Below, in pieces: positions 13,343-21,235 of a stretch of 22,867 nucleotides of DNA; within the stretch, counting starts at the first letter, position 1, and each line of letters begins with the position of its first letter. Below the pieces are notes generated by a model. The model was given only the letters and a program-made list of their open reading frames with translations, was not told where the DNA came from and searched no databases. The stretch is from contig NZ_JANMWL010000029.1 in assembly GCF_031393925.1 (NCBI RefSeq), forward strand, positions 1 to 22,867, in the 5' to 3' direction. The translations under genes and the position numbers were made by a program. This DNA comes from Methylibium sp031393925 (GTDB taxonomy: Bacteria; Pseudomonadota; Gammaproteobacteria; Burkholderiales; Burkholderiaceae_C).

Positions 13343-14380
13343 TCACGCCAGGCAGACTTCCACCCGGTCGCGCCCGTGCGCCTTGGCGAGCGTCAGGGCG
13401 CGGTGGGCACGGACCGCGAGCGCGGTGGCTTCGACGTCGCTGCCGTGGATGGCCACCGCGACGCCGACGCTTACCGTAAGCGGTTCGACGGCCCAGACGA
13501 GTTCATCCATCGCGCAGTGGGTGCGTTCGGCGGCCGCGGTTGCGCCGCTGGCGTCGGTCATTGGCAGGATCACGCCGAACTCGCCCGCGCCGAAATGCGC
13601 CAGCACGTCGTGCGCGCGCAGCGTGCCCTCCAGCGCGAGCGCAACCTGCTGCAGCGCCTCATCGCCGCGCACGTGGCCATGCAGATCATTGAAGTGCTTG
13701 AAGTGGTCAAGGTCAACGGCCAGCAGCGCCAGGTTGCCGCCGTGACGGCCCCACCGCGCCCATTCTTCGAGCAGCCGGCGCTCGAAGGCCTGGCGGTTCC
13801 ACACACCGGTCACGTCGTCGGTGCTGCCTTGCGCCTCGAGCAGGGTGCGCGCGCGCCGCAGTTCGAGCTGTGCGACGACCTGTTCGGCGAGCAGGCGAAG
13901 CGCCTCCTGCTGCCGCTTCGACAGGCGCCTGGGCTCGCGGCCCAGCACGCAGAGCGTTCCGATCGGCCAGCCTTCGGGGGTGACGAGCGGTGCTCCGGCA
14001 TAGAAACGCCAGCCCGCTGCCGCGCCGATGGCCGGATGGGCGGCAAACCGCGCGTCGCCGCGCTGGTCTTCGAGCAAGAGCAATTCGTCGGGCTCGAGGA
14101 TCGCGCTTGCGCACGGCGCATTGGTGCGCGGCGCGCTCTCGGCGTCGAAGCCCAGACGCGACTTGAACCACAGGCGGTCGCGGTCAACCAGGGAGATGAG
14201 CGACGTGCTAGCGCCGCAGAACCATGCGGCCAGCGAGGCAAGCGCGTCGAACGCCGGCTCGGCGGTGGTATCGAGCACGCCGTAGCGGTAGAGCGCGGCA
14301 AGGCGCTGGCCCTCAGCATCGCCGAGCGGCGAGCCGTCCGACGCGATCCCCGATCGGTCTTGGTTGCGAAGCTCGGCCAT
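13343..14380 (-). CDS. GAF-GGDEF protein with degenerate active site (GAGEF)
   Basis: 345 residues with no signal peptide or membrane segment. A GAF domain spans about 40-170 (FDALASLAAWFCGASTSLISLVD, FYAGAPLVTPEGWPIGTLCVL). A helical linker rich in Leu and Arg leads to a GGDEF domain (about 185-340: TDDVTGVWNRQAFE, VDLDHFKHFND at 222-232, GHVRGDEALQQVA). The signature reads GAGEF at 264-268 instead of GGDEF, so the second Gly and the catalytic, metal-binding Asp are lost. The inhibitory site RxxD is kept as RAHD at 255-258, with the usual five-residue spacing. Metal-binding Asp223 and the FKxxND helix remain. It probably binds c-di-GMP or GTP without making c-di-GMP. An AGGAGTGA ribosome binding site supports the ATG at 14380. 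Confidence 0.9.
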   Translation of the reverse strand: MAELRNQDRSGIASDGSPLGDAEGQRLAALYRYGVLDTTAEPAFDALASLAAWFCGASTSLISLVDRDRLWFKSRLGFDAESAPRTNAPCASAILEPDELLLLEDQRGDARFAAHPAIGAAAGWRFYAGAPLVTPEGWPIGTLCVLGREPRRLSKRQQEALRLLAEQVVAQLELRRARTLLEAQGSTDDVTGVWNRQAFERRLLEEWARWGRHGGNLALLAVDLDHFKHFNDLHGHVRGDEALQQVALALEGTLRAHDVLAHFGAGEFGVILPMTDASGATAAAERTHCAMDELVWAVEPLTVSVGVAVAIHGSDVEATALAVRAHRALTLAKAHGRDRVEVCLA

Positions 14381-14477
14381 TGCTCACTCCTGCGCACGCA
14401 GTGACGGCCCGCCATGGACCGCCGGTTGCACACCTCGCAGGGGATTGCCCCGCGCCCCTCTCGCCCTTGCCCTTGCC

Positions 14478-14496
14478 GCAGCGCTTGGGTCGCTGC
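14478..14496 (-). terminator. Possible hairpin terminator downstream of spoVR
   Basis: GCAGCG (14478-14483) pairs with CGCTGC (14491-14496) across a 7-nt loop, 25 nt after the spoVR stop on the minus strand. It has no T-run, so evidence is weak. The rest of the 140-nt gap (14381-14520) shows no ORF or RNA gene that I can recognise; it must hold the promoter of the GAF-GGDEF gene, but I see no good box. Confidence 0.3.
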
Positions 14497-14520
14497 GCCG
14501 CGTTCGTGCAGCGCGTGCCC

Positions 14521-16155
14521 TCATTCGGAGGGCGCGGCGACGCTCCATTTCTTGGTGACCTGCCCGTCGGCATCGACGCTTTCCATGTGCGCATCAAAGC
14601 CCCACAGCCGCGCCACGTGCTTGAGCACTTCATGCGTCTGCTCGCCGAGCGGGCGGTCGTTGTGCTGCAGGTGCCGCAGTGTGAGCGAGCGATCGCCGCG
14701 GCGGTTGACATTCCAGACCTGGATATTGGGCTCGCGCTGGCCGAGATCGTATTGGCGCGACAGCGCTTCGCGCACCTTGCGGTAGCCGCTTTCGTCGTGG
14801 ATGGCGGAGATTTCAAGCTCGGGCTGCTTGTCGTCGTCGAGCACGGCGAACAGGCGCATCTCACGCATGAGGTGGGGCGAGAGGTACTGACCGATGAAGC
14901 TCTCGTCCTTGAAGTTACGCATGGCGTGGTCGATCGTCTGCAGCCAGTCCGCGCCAGCGATACCGGGGAACCAGTGGTGGTCTTCCTCGGTGGGTTTTTC
15001 GCAGATGCGCTTCAAGTCGGTGTACATCGCAAAGCCGAGCGCATACGGGTTGATACCGCTGTAGCCCGGGTGGCCGACCGGCGGCTGGTAGATCACATTG
15101 GTATGCGACTTGAGCCACTCCACCATCATGCCGTCGGCCAGGTGACCGTTGTCGTACATGGTGTTGAGCAGGCGGTGGTGCCAGAAGGTCGCCCAGCCTT
15201 CGTTCATGACCTGGGTCTGGCGCTGCGGATAAAAATACTGCGCCACCTTGCGAACGATGCGCACCACTTCTCGCTGCCAGGGTTCGAGCAGCGGTGCGTT
15301 CTTTTCGATGAAGTACAGCAGGTTCTCCTGCGGCTCCTCGGGGTAGCGCCGCGCTTCGGACTCCTCGGCGGCGCGCTCAGCGCGCCTGGGCAGCGTACGC
15401 CACATGTCGTTGACCTGCTGCTGCGCATAGGCCTCGCGCTCGACACGCCGGGCCTGTTCCTGCGCGAGCGACAGCTTGGTGGGGCGCCGGTAACGGTCGA
15501 CGCCGTGGTTCATGAGTGCGTGGCAGCTGTCGAGCAGGTTCTCGACGGCTTCAAGGCCGCGGCGCTCCTCGCATTCGGCGATGTAGTTCTTGGCGTAGAC
15601 CAGATAGTCGATGATCGACGACGCGTCGGTCCACATGCGAAACAGGTAATTGCCCTTGAAGAAACTGTTGTGCCCGTAGGCGGCGTGCGCGATCACCAGC
15701 GCCTGCATCGCCATCGAGTTTTCTTCCATCAGATAACTGATGCAAGGGTTGGAATTGATGACGATTTCGTAGGCCAGACCCATGTGGCCGCGGCGGTAGT
15801 TCTTTTCGGTGGCGATGAACTCCTTGCCATAGCTCCAATGCCGGTAATTCACCGGCATGCCCACCGACGCATAAGCGTCCATCATCTGCTCGGCGGTGAT
15901 GATCTCGAGCTGGTTGGGGTAGGTGTCCAGGCCGTAGCTCCTGGCGGTGCTGCGAATGACGTCGTGGTACTGGTCGATGAGCTCGAAGGTCCAGTCGCTC
16001 GTGCTCGGCAGCACGTGCTTGGCGCGCGGCGGCGCCTGGATATCGCTGGCACGAAGCGGCTTCGGGGCGCCGAGCGGGTCGGGGCGATCAAGTGCCGTGA
16101 ACAGGTCGGGCGTCGCGGGTGCGGGCGCCGCGGGTGCCGTTGCAGAGCGCTTCAT
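14521..16155 (-). CDS. spoVR: SpoVR/YcgB family protein
   Basis: 544 residues, about 34 longer than E. coli YcgB because of an Ala/Pro-rich N-terminus (about 1-45). Hallmark blocks are DTYPNQLEIITAEQMMDAY, YEIVINSNPCISYLMEEN, HAAYGHNSFFKGNYLFRMW, SCHALMNHGVDRYRRP, PQENLLYFIEKNAPLLEPWQ, QVMNEGWATFWHH, YSGINPYALGF and PNIQVWNVNRRGDRSLTL. The histidine and glutamate spacing recalls metallopeptidases, but no activity is established. In Bacillus SpoVR is needed for the spore cortex; in non-sporulating proteobacteria it is a stationary-phase and starvation protein encoded with PrkA and YeaH. The ATG at 16155 overlaps the yeaH stop by 4 nt (ATGA); the frame continues upstream to 16416 inside yeaH, so this start is preferred. 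Confidence 0.95.
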   Translation of the reverse strand: MKRSATAPAAPAPATPDLFTALDRPDPLGAPKPLRASDIQAPPRAKHVLPSTSDWTFELIDQYHDVIRSTARSYGLDTYPNQLEIITAEQMMDAYASVGMPVNYRHWSYGKEFIATEKNYRRGHMGLAYEIVINSNPCISYLMEENSMAMQALVIAHAAYGHNSFFKGNYLFRMWTDASSIIDYLVYAKNYIAECEERRGLEAVENLLDSCHALMNHGVDRYRRPTKLSLAQEQARRVEREAYAQQQVNDMWRTLPRRAERAAEESEARRYPEEPQENLLYFIEKNAPLLEPWQREVVRIVRKVAQYFYPQRQTQVMNEGWATFWHHRLLNTMYDNGHLADGMMVEWLKSHTNVIYQPPVGHPGYSGINPYALGFAMYTDLKRICEKPTEEDHHWFPGIAGADWLQTIDHAMRNFKDESFIGQYLSPHLMREMRLFAVLDDDKQPELEISAIHDESGYRKVREALSRQYDLGQREPNIQVWNVNRRGDRSLTLRHLQHNDRPLGEQTHEVLKHVARLWGFDAHMESVDADGQVTKKWSVAAPSE

Positions 16156-17459
16156 GAAGCACCTTCCTTCTTGAACAATTCGCGAAACACCGGGTAGATG
16201 TGCGAAGGCTCGAGCACCTTGCGCATCGCGAAGTGCGCATGGGCTTCGGCGAGCTGGGCGTATTCCTCCCAGAGATTCTGCTCGGGTTCGGCCACTTGCA
16301 CGTAGGCGAAATAGCGGCACAGCGGCAGCAGCTGATCGGCAACGATCTCGCGGCAACGGCCGCTGTCGTGGTGCCAGTTGTCGCCGTCGCTGGCCTGCGC
16401 GCCGTAGATGTTCCACTGGCTGGTGGGGTAACGGTTGCGGATGATCTCTTCCATCAGCACCAGCGCGCTCGACACCACCGTACCGCCGGTCTCGGTGGAG
16501 TGGAAGAAGCCTTCTTCATCGACTTCCTGCGCCTGCGTGTGATGGCGAATGAACACCAGCTCGATGTGCTCGTAGTGGCGCGTCAAGAAAAGATAGAGCA
16601 GGATGAAAAAGCGCTTTGAAAGATCCTTGCGTGCCTCGTCCATCGAGCCCGACACGTCCATCAGGCAGAACATCACTGCCTTGGTGGTGGGCACCGGGAC
16701 GCGCACGCGGTTGCGGTAGCGAAGGTCGATCGGGTCGAGGTAGGGAATGCGCGCCACCTTCTGGCGCAGCACGTCGATCTGCGCCTCCAGCTCCTTGATT
16801 TCGCGCTGGCGAAGCTCGTGGCCCGGGTCGAGGTCGACCCAGCCACTGTCCAGCCGTGCATGCTTGCGCAGGCTGGCGAGTTGTGCCTCCAGGTGGCGCA
16901 ACTCGCGCCGCGTGTCGGCGCCCAGCGCAATGCGCCGGCCGATGGCGCCGCGCATCGAGCGCACGATATGCAGGTTGCTGGCGCTGCCATCGCTGGTGAA
17001 TCCGGCGCGCCGGGTCTTGTACTCGGGCACTTCGGCGAGATCGGTCTTCACGAGGTTGGGCAGTGCCAAGTCGTCGAAGAACACCTGCATGAACTCTTCG
17101 CGGCTCAGGTGGAAGACGAAGTCGTCGTCTCCTTCGCCCGAGTCGCTCGCCTGCGAGCCGCCCCCGCCCTGGCCGCCCTCGGGCCGCTTGATGCGGTCGC
17201 CGCGCACGTATTCCTTGTTGCCGGGGTGGACCGTCTCGCGCGTGCCGCCCGTGCCGTGGCCGAACAGCGGCTCGGAGACGTCGCGCTTGGGCAGGTGGAT
17301 GTCTTCGCCCTTTTCGATGTCGCGAATGCCGCGCCCGGCCACCGCCTTGCGCACGGCCTCGCGAATCTGCGTCTTGTGACGGCGCAGGAAGCGCTCGCGG
17401 TTGCCGATCGACTTGTTCTTGCCGGCAAGCCGGCGGTCGATGATCTGTTGCAGCGCCAT
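16152..17459 (-). CDS. yeaH: YeaH/YhbH family protein (DUF444) with von Willebrand A domain
   Basis: 435 residues, the usual length. The N-terminal third has the conserved GRGIRDIEKGEDIHLPKRDVSEP and a Gly-rich charged linker (about 90-112). A long helical segment (about 180-235) precedes a vWA domain with the metal-ion-dependent adhesion motif D268-V-S-G-S272-M-D in MFCLMDVSGSMDE. The domain continues through FFILLYLFLTRHYEHIELVFI and ETGGTVVSSAL. The protein acts with the kinase PrkA (YeaG) in the stress response; E. coli yeaGH is linked to RpoS and to nitrogen starvation. The start ATG at 17459 has AGGA upstream. It lies 25 nt downstream of prkA and overlaps spoVR by 4 nt, so the three genes form one operon. 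Confidence 0.95.
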   Translation of the reverse strand: MALQQIIDRRLAGKNKSIGNRERFLRRHKTQIREAVRKAVAGRGIRDIEKGEDIHLPKRDVSEPLFGHGTGGTRETVHPGNKEYVRGDRIKRPEGGQGGGGSQASDSGEGDDDFVFHLSREEFMQVFFDDLALPNLVKTDLAEVPEYKTRRAGFTSDGSASNLHIVRSMRGAIGRRIALGADTRRELRHLEAQLASLRKHARLDSGWVDLDPGHELRQREIKELEAQIDVLRQKVARIPYLDPIDLRYRNRVRVPVPTTKAVMFCLMDVSGSMDEARKDLSKRFFILLYLFLTRHYEHIELVFIRHHTQAQEVDEEGFFHSTETGGTVVSSALVLMEEIIRNRYPTSQWNIYGAQASDGDNWHHDSGRCREIVADQLLPLCRYFAYVQVAEPEQNLWEEYAQLAEAHAHFAMRKVLEPSHIYPVFRELFKKEGAS

Positions 17460-17484
17460 GCATCCTCGCTGGTATGACCTCCGC

Positions 17485-19407
17485 CTAGCTGCTCTTTCTC
17501 ACGCGCAAGTACCACTCGCACAGCAGCCGCACCTGTTTGGGTGTGTAGCCCTTTTCAACCATGCGGTTGACAAAGTCCTCGTGCTTCCTTGCCTCGTCAG
17601 CGCTGGCCTTGGCATTGAAGCTGATGACCGGCAGAAGTTCCTCGGTGTTGGAGAACATCTTCTTCTCGATCACCGTGCGCAGCTTCTCGTAGCTCGTCCA
17701 CGACGGGTTGTTGCCGGCGTTGTTGGCGCGCGCGCGCAGCACGAAGTTGACGATCTCGTTGCGGAAGTCCTTGGGGTTGGAGATGCCCGCGGGCTTTTCG
17801 ATCTTCTCGAGCTCGCCGTTGAGCGAGCCGCGATCGAACACCTCGCCGGTGTCGGTGTCGCGGTACTCCTGGTCCTGAATCCAGTAGTCGGCGTAGGTGA
17901 CATAGCGGTCGAAGATATTCTGACCGTACTCGCTGTAGCTCTCGAGGTAGGCGGTCTGGATTTCCTTGCCGATGAACTCGGCATAGCGTGCGCCCAGGAA
18001 CTCCTTGATGAAACCGAGATAGCGAGTCTCGGTCTCGGCCGGGAACTGCTCGCGCTCGATCTGCTGCTCTAGCACGTACATCAGATGCACCGGATTGGCG
18101 GCCACCTCGCTACTGTCGAAGTTGAAAACCTTCGACAGGATCTTGAACGCAAAGCGCGTCGAGACCCCGCTCATGCCTTCGTCGACGCCGGCGTAGTCGC
18201 GGTACTCCTGGTAGCTCTTGGCCTTGGGGTCGGTGTCCTTCAAGCTTTCGCCGTCGTAGACCAACGCCTTGCTGAACAGCGACGAGTTCTCCGGCTCCTT
18301 CAGGCGCGACAGCACCGCGAACTGCGCCATCATCTTGAGCGTGCCCGGCGCGCACTTCGCGTGCATGAGCGACGATCCGCGGATCAGCTTCTCGTAGATC
18401 TTCACCTCTTCATTGATGCGCAGGCAGTACGGCACCTTCACGATGTAGATGCGGTCGAGGAAGGCCTCGTTGTTCTTGTTGTTGCGAAACGCCTTCCACT
18501 CGCTCTCGTTGCTGTGGGCGAGGATGATGCCGTCGAAGGGGATCGCACCGAACCCCTCGGTGCCCTTGAAGTTGCCTTCCTGCGTGGCCGTGAGCAGCGG
18601 GTGCAGCACCTTGATCGGCGCCTTGAACATCTCGACGAATTCGAGCAGGCCCTGGTTGGCCAGGCACAGGCCACCCGAGAAGCTATAGGCGTCGGGATCG
18701 TCCTGCGCAAAGGTCTCGAGCTTGCGGATGTCGACCTTGCCCACCAGCGAGCTGATGTCCTGATTGTTCTCGTCGCCCGGCTCGGTCTTGGACACACCGA
18801 TCTGCTTCAAGATCGACGGGTGGCGCTTGACGACCTTGAACTTGCGGATGTCGCCGCCGTATTCGTCCAGCCGCTTGACCGCCCACGGGCTCAGGATGCG
18901 GTGGAGGTAGCGTGAAGGGATGCCGTATTCCTTCTCGAGGATCGGCCCGTCTTCCAGCGCATCGAACAGCCCCAGCGGTGACTCGTTCACCGGCGAGCCT
19001 TTGATGGCGTAGAACGGCACGTCCTGCATCAGCAGCTTGAGTCGCTCGGCGATCGAGCTCTTGCCGCCGCCCACCGGGCCAAGCAGGTAGAGGATCTGCT
19101 TTCTTTCCTCCAAGCCCTGCGCGGCATGGCGGAAGTAGGAAACGACCTGCTCGATCGCGTCCTCCATGCCGTAAAACTCGGCAAAGGCCGGGTAGCGCTT
19201 GATCACCTTGTTGGCGAACAGGCGCGACATCCTCGGATCGTTGCGCGTGTCGACGAGTTCGGGCTCGCCAATCGCCCTCAGCATGCGCTCGGCCGCTGTG
19301 GCGTAGGCCACCGGCTCCCGCTTGCAGATATCGAGATATTCCTCGAGGGTGAATTCCTCTTCACGGCTGCGCTCGTAGCGCGCTGCAAAGCTGCTGATCA
19401 CATCCAT
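17485..19407 (-). CDS. prkA: PrkA family serine protein kinase (YeaG)
   Basis: 640 residues, close to E. coli YeaG (644). The N-terminal AAA domain has EEFTLEEYLDICKREPVAYATAAERML, FYGMEDAIEQVVSYFRHAAQGLEE and Walker A GPVGGGKS at 110-117. The middle contains SPVNESPLGLFD, EGFGAIPFDGIILAHSNESEW and RIYIVKVPYCLRI. The C-terminal PrkA domain starts around residue 390 (STRFAFKILSKVFNFD) and includes LNGELEKIEKPAGISNPKDFRNE. The family phosphorylates proteins on Ser/Thr, and AAA-protease-like activity has been proposed for some members. The ATG at 19407 (MDVISSFAARYERSREEEFT) is preferred: GGAGG sits 5 nt before it. An ATG four codons upstream is the alternative, and the frame runs to 19479. First gene of prkA-yeaH-spoVR. 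Confidence 0.96.
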   Translation of the reverse strand: MDVISSFAARYERSREEEFTLEEYLDICKREPVAYATAAERMLRAIGEPELVDTRNDPRMSRLFANKVIKRYPAFAEFYGMEDAIEQVVSYFRHAAQGLEERKQILYLLGPVGGGKSSIAERLKLLMQDVPFYAIKGSPVNESPLGLFDALEDGPILEKEYGIPSRYLHRILSPWAVKRLDEYGGDIRKFKVVKRHPSILKQIGVSKTEPGDENNQDISSLVGKVDIRKLETFAQDDPDAYSFSGGLCLANQGLLEFVEMFKAPIKVLHPLLTATQEGNFKGTEGFGAIPFDGIILAHSNESEWKAFRNNKNNEAFLDRIYIVKVPYCLRINEEVKIYEKLIRGSSLMHAKCAPGTLKMMAQFAVLSRLKEPENSSLFSKALVYDGESLKDTDPKAKSYQEYRDYAGVDEGMSGVSTRFAFKILSKVFNFDSSEVAANPVHLMYVLEQQIEREQFPAETETRYLGFIKEFLGARYAEFIGKEIQTAYLESYSEYGQNIFDRYVTYADYWIQDQEYRDTDTGEVFDRGSLNGELEKIEKPAGISNPKDFRNEIVNFVLRARANNAGNNPSWTSYEKLRTVIEKKMFSNTEELLPVISFNAKASADEARKHEDFVNRMVEKGYTPKQVRLLCEWYLRVRKSS

Positions 19408-19730
19408 CGTGTCCTCCATGTAAAGCTCAGGTGGCGGCGTCGCCACGTGGTCGCCTTCGCCCTTTGAAGGTCTGACCACTGTGCGGCGCTACCGCTGCCA
19501 TTGATCCTACAGAAAACCCCTGAGTCGAAGCGAACAAACCGGAACCACCATGCGTCTCCCATACGTCGGGGACGTGATTGAGGATGCGCCTGCCGGCCAA
19601 CATGTTGCAAGCAACGCGCGCGCAGCCTTTCACGTTGCCAGGGCAAACATCAGGCCTGCAAGCTTGGACCGTGAAGCACTCACGGGAGTTCAACCGCGGC
19701 CGGTGCGCTCGAGCGGCGCCGCAACGCGGC
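19408..19730 (-). promoter_or_regulatory. Noncoding region between parB and prkA with a candidate sigma-54 site
   Basis: 323 nt without a credible gene. Read on the minus strand, AGGCCTGATGTTTGC (plus 19643-19657) has GG and GC ten bases apart and a full TTGC, as in -24/-12 promoters, although the -24 half is poor (AGGCCT against TGGCAC). It would give a leader of about 220 nt. Downstream lie overlapping palindromes CAACATGTTG (19598-19607) and GTTGC-AA-GCAAC (19604-19615). A sigma-70-like TAGGAT near 19510 is a second weak choice. Control of prkA operons by nitrogen starvation elsewhere makes sigma-54 plausible, not shown. Confidence 0.3.
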
Positions 19731-20621
19731 TCAGCCGCGCAGCTTGTCCAGCAAACCCGAGAGTTCGTCGAGCGAGCCGAAGGCAATCGCGACTTCGCCT
19801 TGCTCCCCGCGCTTGCTGCGGCTCTTGATGCGAATCTCGACCGCGGCGGTGAGCCGGTCAGCGAGTTCTTCTTCAAGCCGCGTGATGTCGCGCGACTTGG
19901 CCTGCTTGCCGCGCAGCAGCTGCGTCTGCCGTCCGCCCGCGGTAGCGCGCGCCACCAGCCGCTCGGCGTCGCGCACCGTCATCTTGCGCGCAACGATCTC
20001 GTGGCCGGCGGTGATCTGCTGGGCGCGCTCGAGCGCCAGCAACGCGCGCGCATGCCCCATGTCAAGGTCGCCGGCCATCAACATCTGCTGCACCGGCTCG
20101 GCCAGGTTGAGCAGGCGCAACAGGTTGCTGGCAGCGCTGCGTGAGCGGCCGACCGCCTGCGCCGCCTGTTCGTGGGTGAGGCCAAACTCGTCGGTCAGCC
20201 GCTTGAGTCCCTGCGCTTCCTCGAGCGGGTTCAGGTCCTCGCGCTGCATGTTTTCGATGAGGGCCATGACCGCAGCCGATTCGTCGGACACGTCCTTGAC
20301 GAGCACCGGCACCTCGGCGAGCCCGGCCAGGCGCGCGGCACGAAAGCGCCGCTCGCCCGCGATGATCTCGTAGCCTCCTTCGGCCACCGGTCGCACCAAA
20401 ATCGGCTGCATCACACCCTGGCTCTTGATGCTCTCGGCCAGCTCGTAGAGCGATCCTTCGTCCATGCGGGTGCGCGGCTGATACTTGCCAGGGCGCAGCC
20501 GCTCGAGGGCCAACACGGTCGGCGCCGCGTTCAGCTCAGAATGGGCCGCCGACTCCCGGACCTTGGGGCCGAGCAATGCTTCGAGGCCGAGGCCGAGGCC
20601 TTTGAGTTTTTTGGTCGCCAT
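19731..20621 (-). CDS. parB: Chromosome partitioning protein ParB (Spo0J family)
   Basis: 296 residues, normal for a chromosomal ParB. The N-terminus MATKKLKGLGLGLEALLG is the ParA-interacting start typical of chromosomal forms. The CTP-binding and clamp-forming domain shows PGKYQPR, QGVMQPILVRP, GERRFRA at 89-95 and ENMQREDLNPLEEA at 123-136. A helix-turn-helix for parS follows (LTHEQAAQAVGRSRSAASNLLRL, about 148-170), then a linker and a C-terminal dimerisation region ending in SLDELSGLLDKLRG. The ATG at 20621 has GGAGA upstream; the frame is open to 20795. A hairpin, CGCGGC-TCA-GCCGCG (19725-19739), spans the stop codon. parA normally precedes parB, but here a hydrolase gene ends 46 nt upstream. 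Confidence 0.95.
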   Translation of the reverse strand: MATKKLKGLGLGLEALLGPKVRESAAHSELNAAPTVLALERLRPGKYQPRTRMDEGSLYELAESIKSQGVMQPILVRPVAEGGYEIIAGERRFRAARLAGLAEVPVLVKDVSDESAAVMALIENMQREDLNPLEEAQGLKRLTDEFGLTHEQAAQAVGRSRSAASNLLRLLNLAEPVQQMLMAGDLDMGHARALLALERAQQITAGHEIVARKMTVRDAERLVARATAGGRQTQLLRGKQAKSRDITRLEEELADRLTAAVEIRIKSRSKRGEQGEVAIAFGSLDELSGLLDKLRG

Positions 20622-20667
20622 GCGGCATTCTCCGTGACCGGCCCGACGGGGCGCGGTCGGTTTGCGT

Positions 20668-21222
20668 TCATGCCTTGATAAGTGCGTCGAGCAGCGCCAA
20701 CCCTGCGGGCCAGTCGCCGAGCCCGGAGTCGCCGTTGAGGTGGCCGCGCGGGCCGGCCGCCACCAGCGTGGCGCCCCAGGCTTGCGCCATGGCACCGGCG
20801 CGCTCCGCGCTGCAATAGGGATCGTCGCTGCTCATCACCAGGGTCGAGGCGAACGGCAGCCGCTGCCACGCGACCTTCCGCCACGCAGCGATCTGCGGTG
20901 GCACATCGGCACGCTCGACGTCGGGCGGCGCGACCAGCAGCGCGCCGCACACCGTGGCGGCGTGGCGCGTGTGCGCTGCCCAGGCCGCAACGAGTTGACA
21001 GCCCAAGCTGTGCGCCACCAGGCAGCAAGGCCCAGCACAATAAGCGGCGTCGAGCAGCACCTCCTCTAGCCGCGCCATCCAGTCGCCGCGCAGTGGCCAC
21101 TGCCAATCGCCCTGTTCGACGCGGACGTGGCCGTGCTGGCGCTCCCAGTGAGTCTGCCAATGCGCCTCGCCACTGTTCTGCCAGCCGGGCAGCAGCAGGA
21201 TCGCAACGGAATCGGTCGCCAT
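20668..21222 (-). CDS. RBBP9/YdeN-family alpha/beta serine hydrolase
   Basis: 184 residues, the compact size of the RBBP9/YdeN family. The N-terminal LLLPGWQNSGEAHWQTHWE is characteristic (HG-x-W type oxyanion strand). The nucleophile is Ser72 in VAHSLGC, the acid is Asp133 or Asp134 in SSDDPYC, and the histidine is His161 in GPRGHLNGDSGLGDW. The substrate is unknown; human RBBP9 is a serine hydrolase with aminopeptidase-like activity. The ATG at 21222 (MATDSVAILLLPGW) is preferred, since upstream sequence in this frame overlaps the S41 peptidase gene. It begins 13 nt after that gene and ends 46 nt before parB, all on the minus strand, so the three are probably co-transcribed. Confidence 0.92.
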   Translation of the reverse strand: MATDSVAILLLPGWQNSGEAHWQTHWERQHGHVRVEQGDWQWPLRGDWMARLEEVLLDAAYCAGPCCLVAHSLGCQLVAAWAAHTRHAATVCGALLVAPPDVERADVPPQIAAWRKVAWQRLPFASTLVMSSDDPYCSAERAGAMAQAWGATLVAAGPRGHLNGDSGLGDWPAGLALLDALIKA

Positions 21223-21235
21223 GCCGCGAGCCCGC

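Noticed and set aside
14224..16197. Plus-strand frame of 657 codons opposite spoVR
   Set aside because: The minus strand encodes the full SpoVR family signature; the plus-strand translation has no domain logic.
17485..19479. Extended prkA start at 19479 giving 664 residues
   Set aside because: The extra N-terminus is not like the family, and the ATG at 19407 has GGAGG at the right distance and the expected length.
19628..19643. TTTCACGT beside parB, resembling half of a parS site (consensus TGTTTCACGTGAAACA)
   Set aside because: Only the left half matches; the right half (TGCCAG instead of GAAACA) does not. Functional chromosomal parS sites are nearly perfect 16-mers, so this is probably chance.
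19634..19652. TGGCAACGTGAAAGGCTGC on the minus strand as a sigma-54 promoter
   Set aside because: The -24 half is good but the GG to GC spacing is not ten bases, and this spacing is strict.
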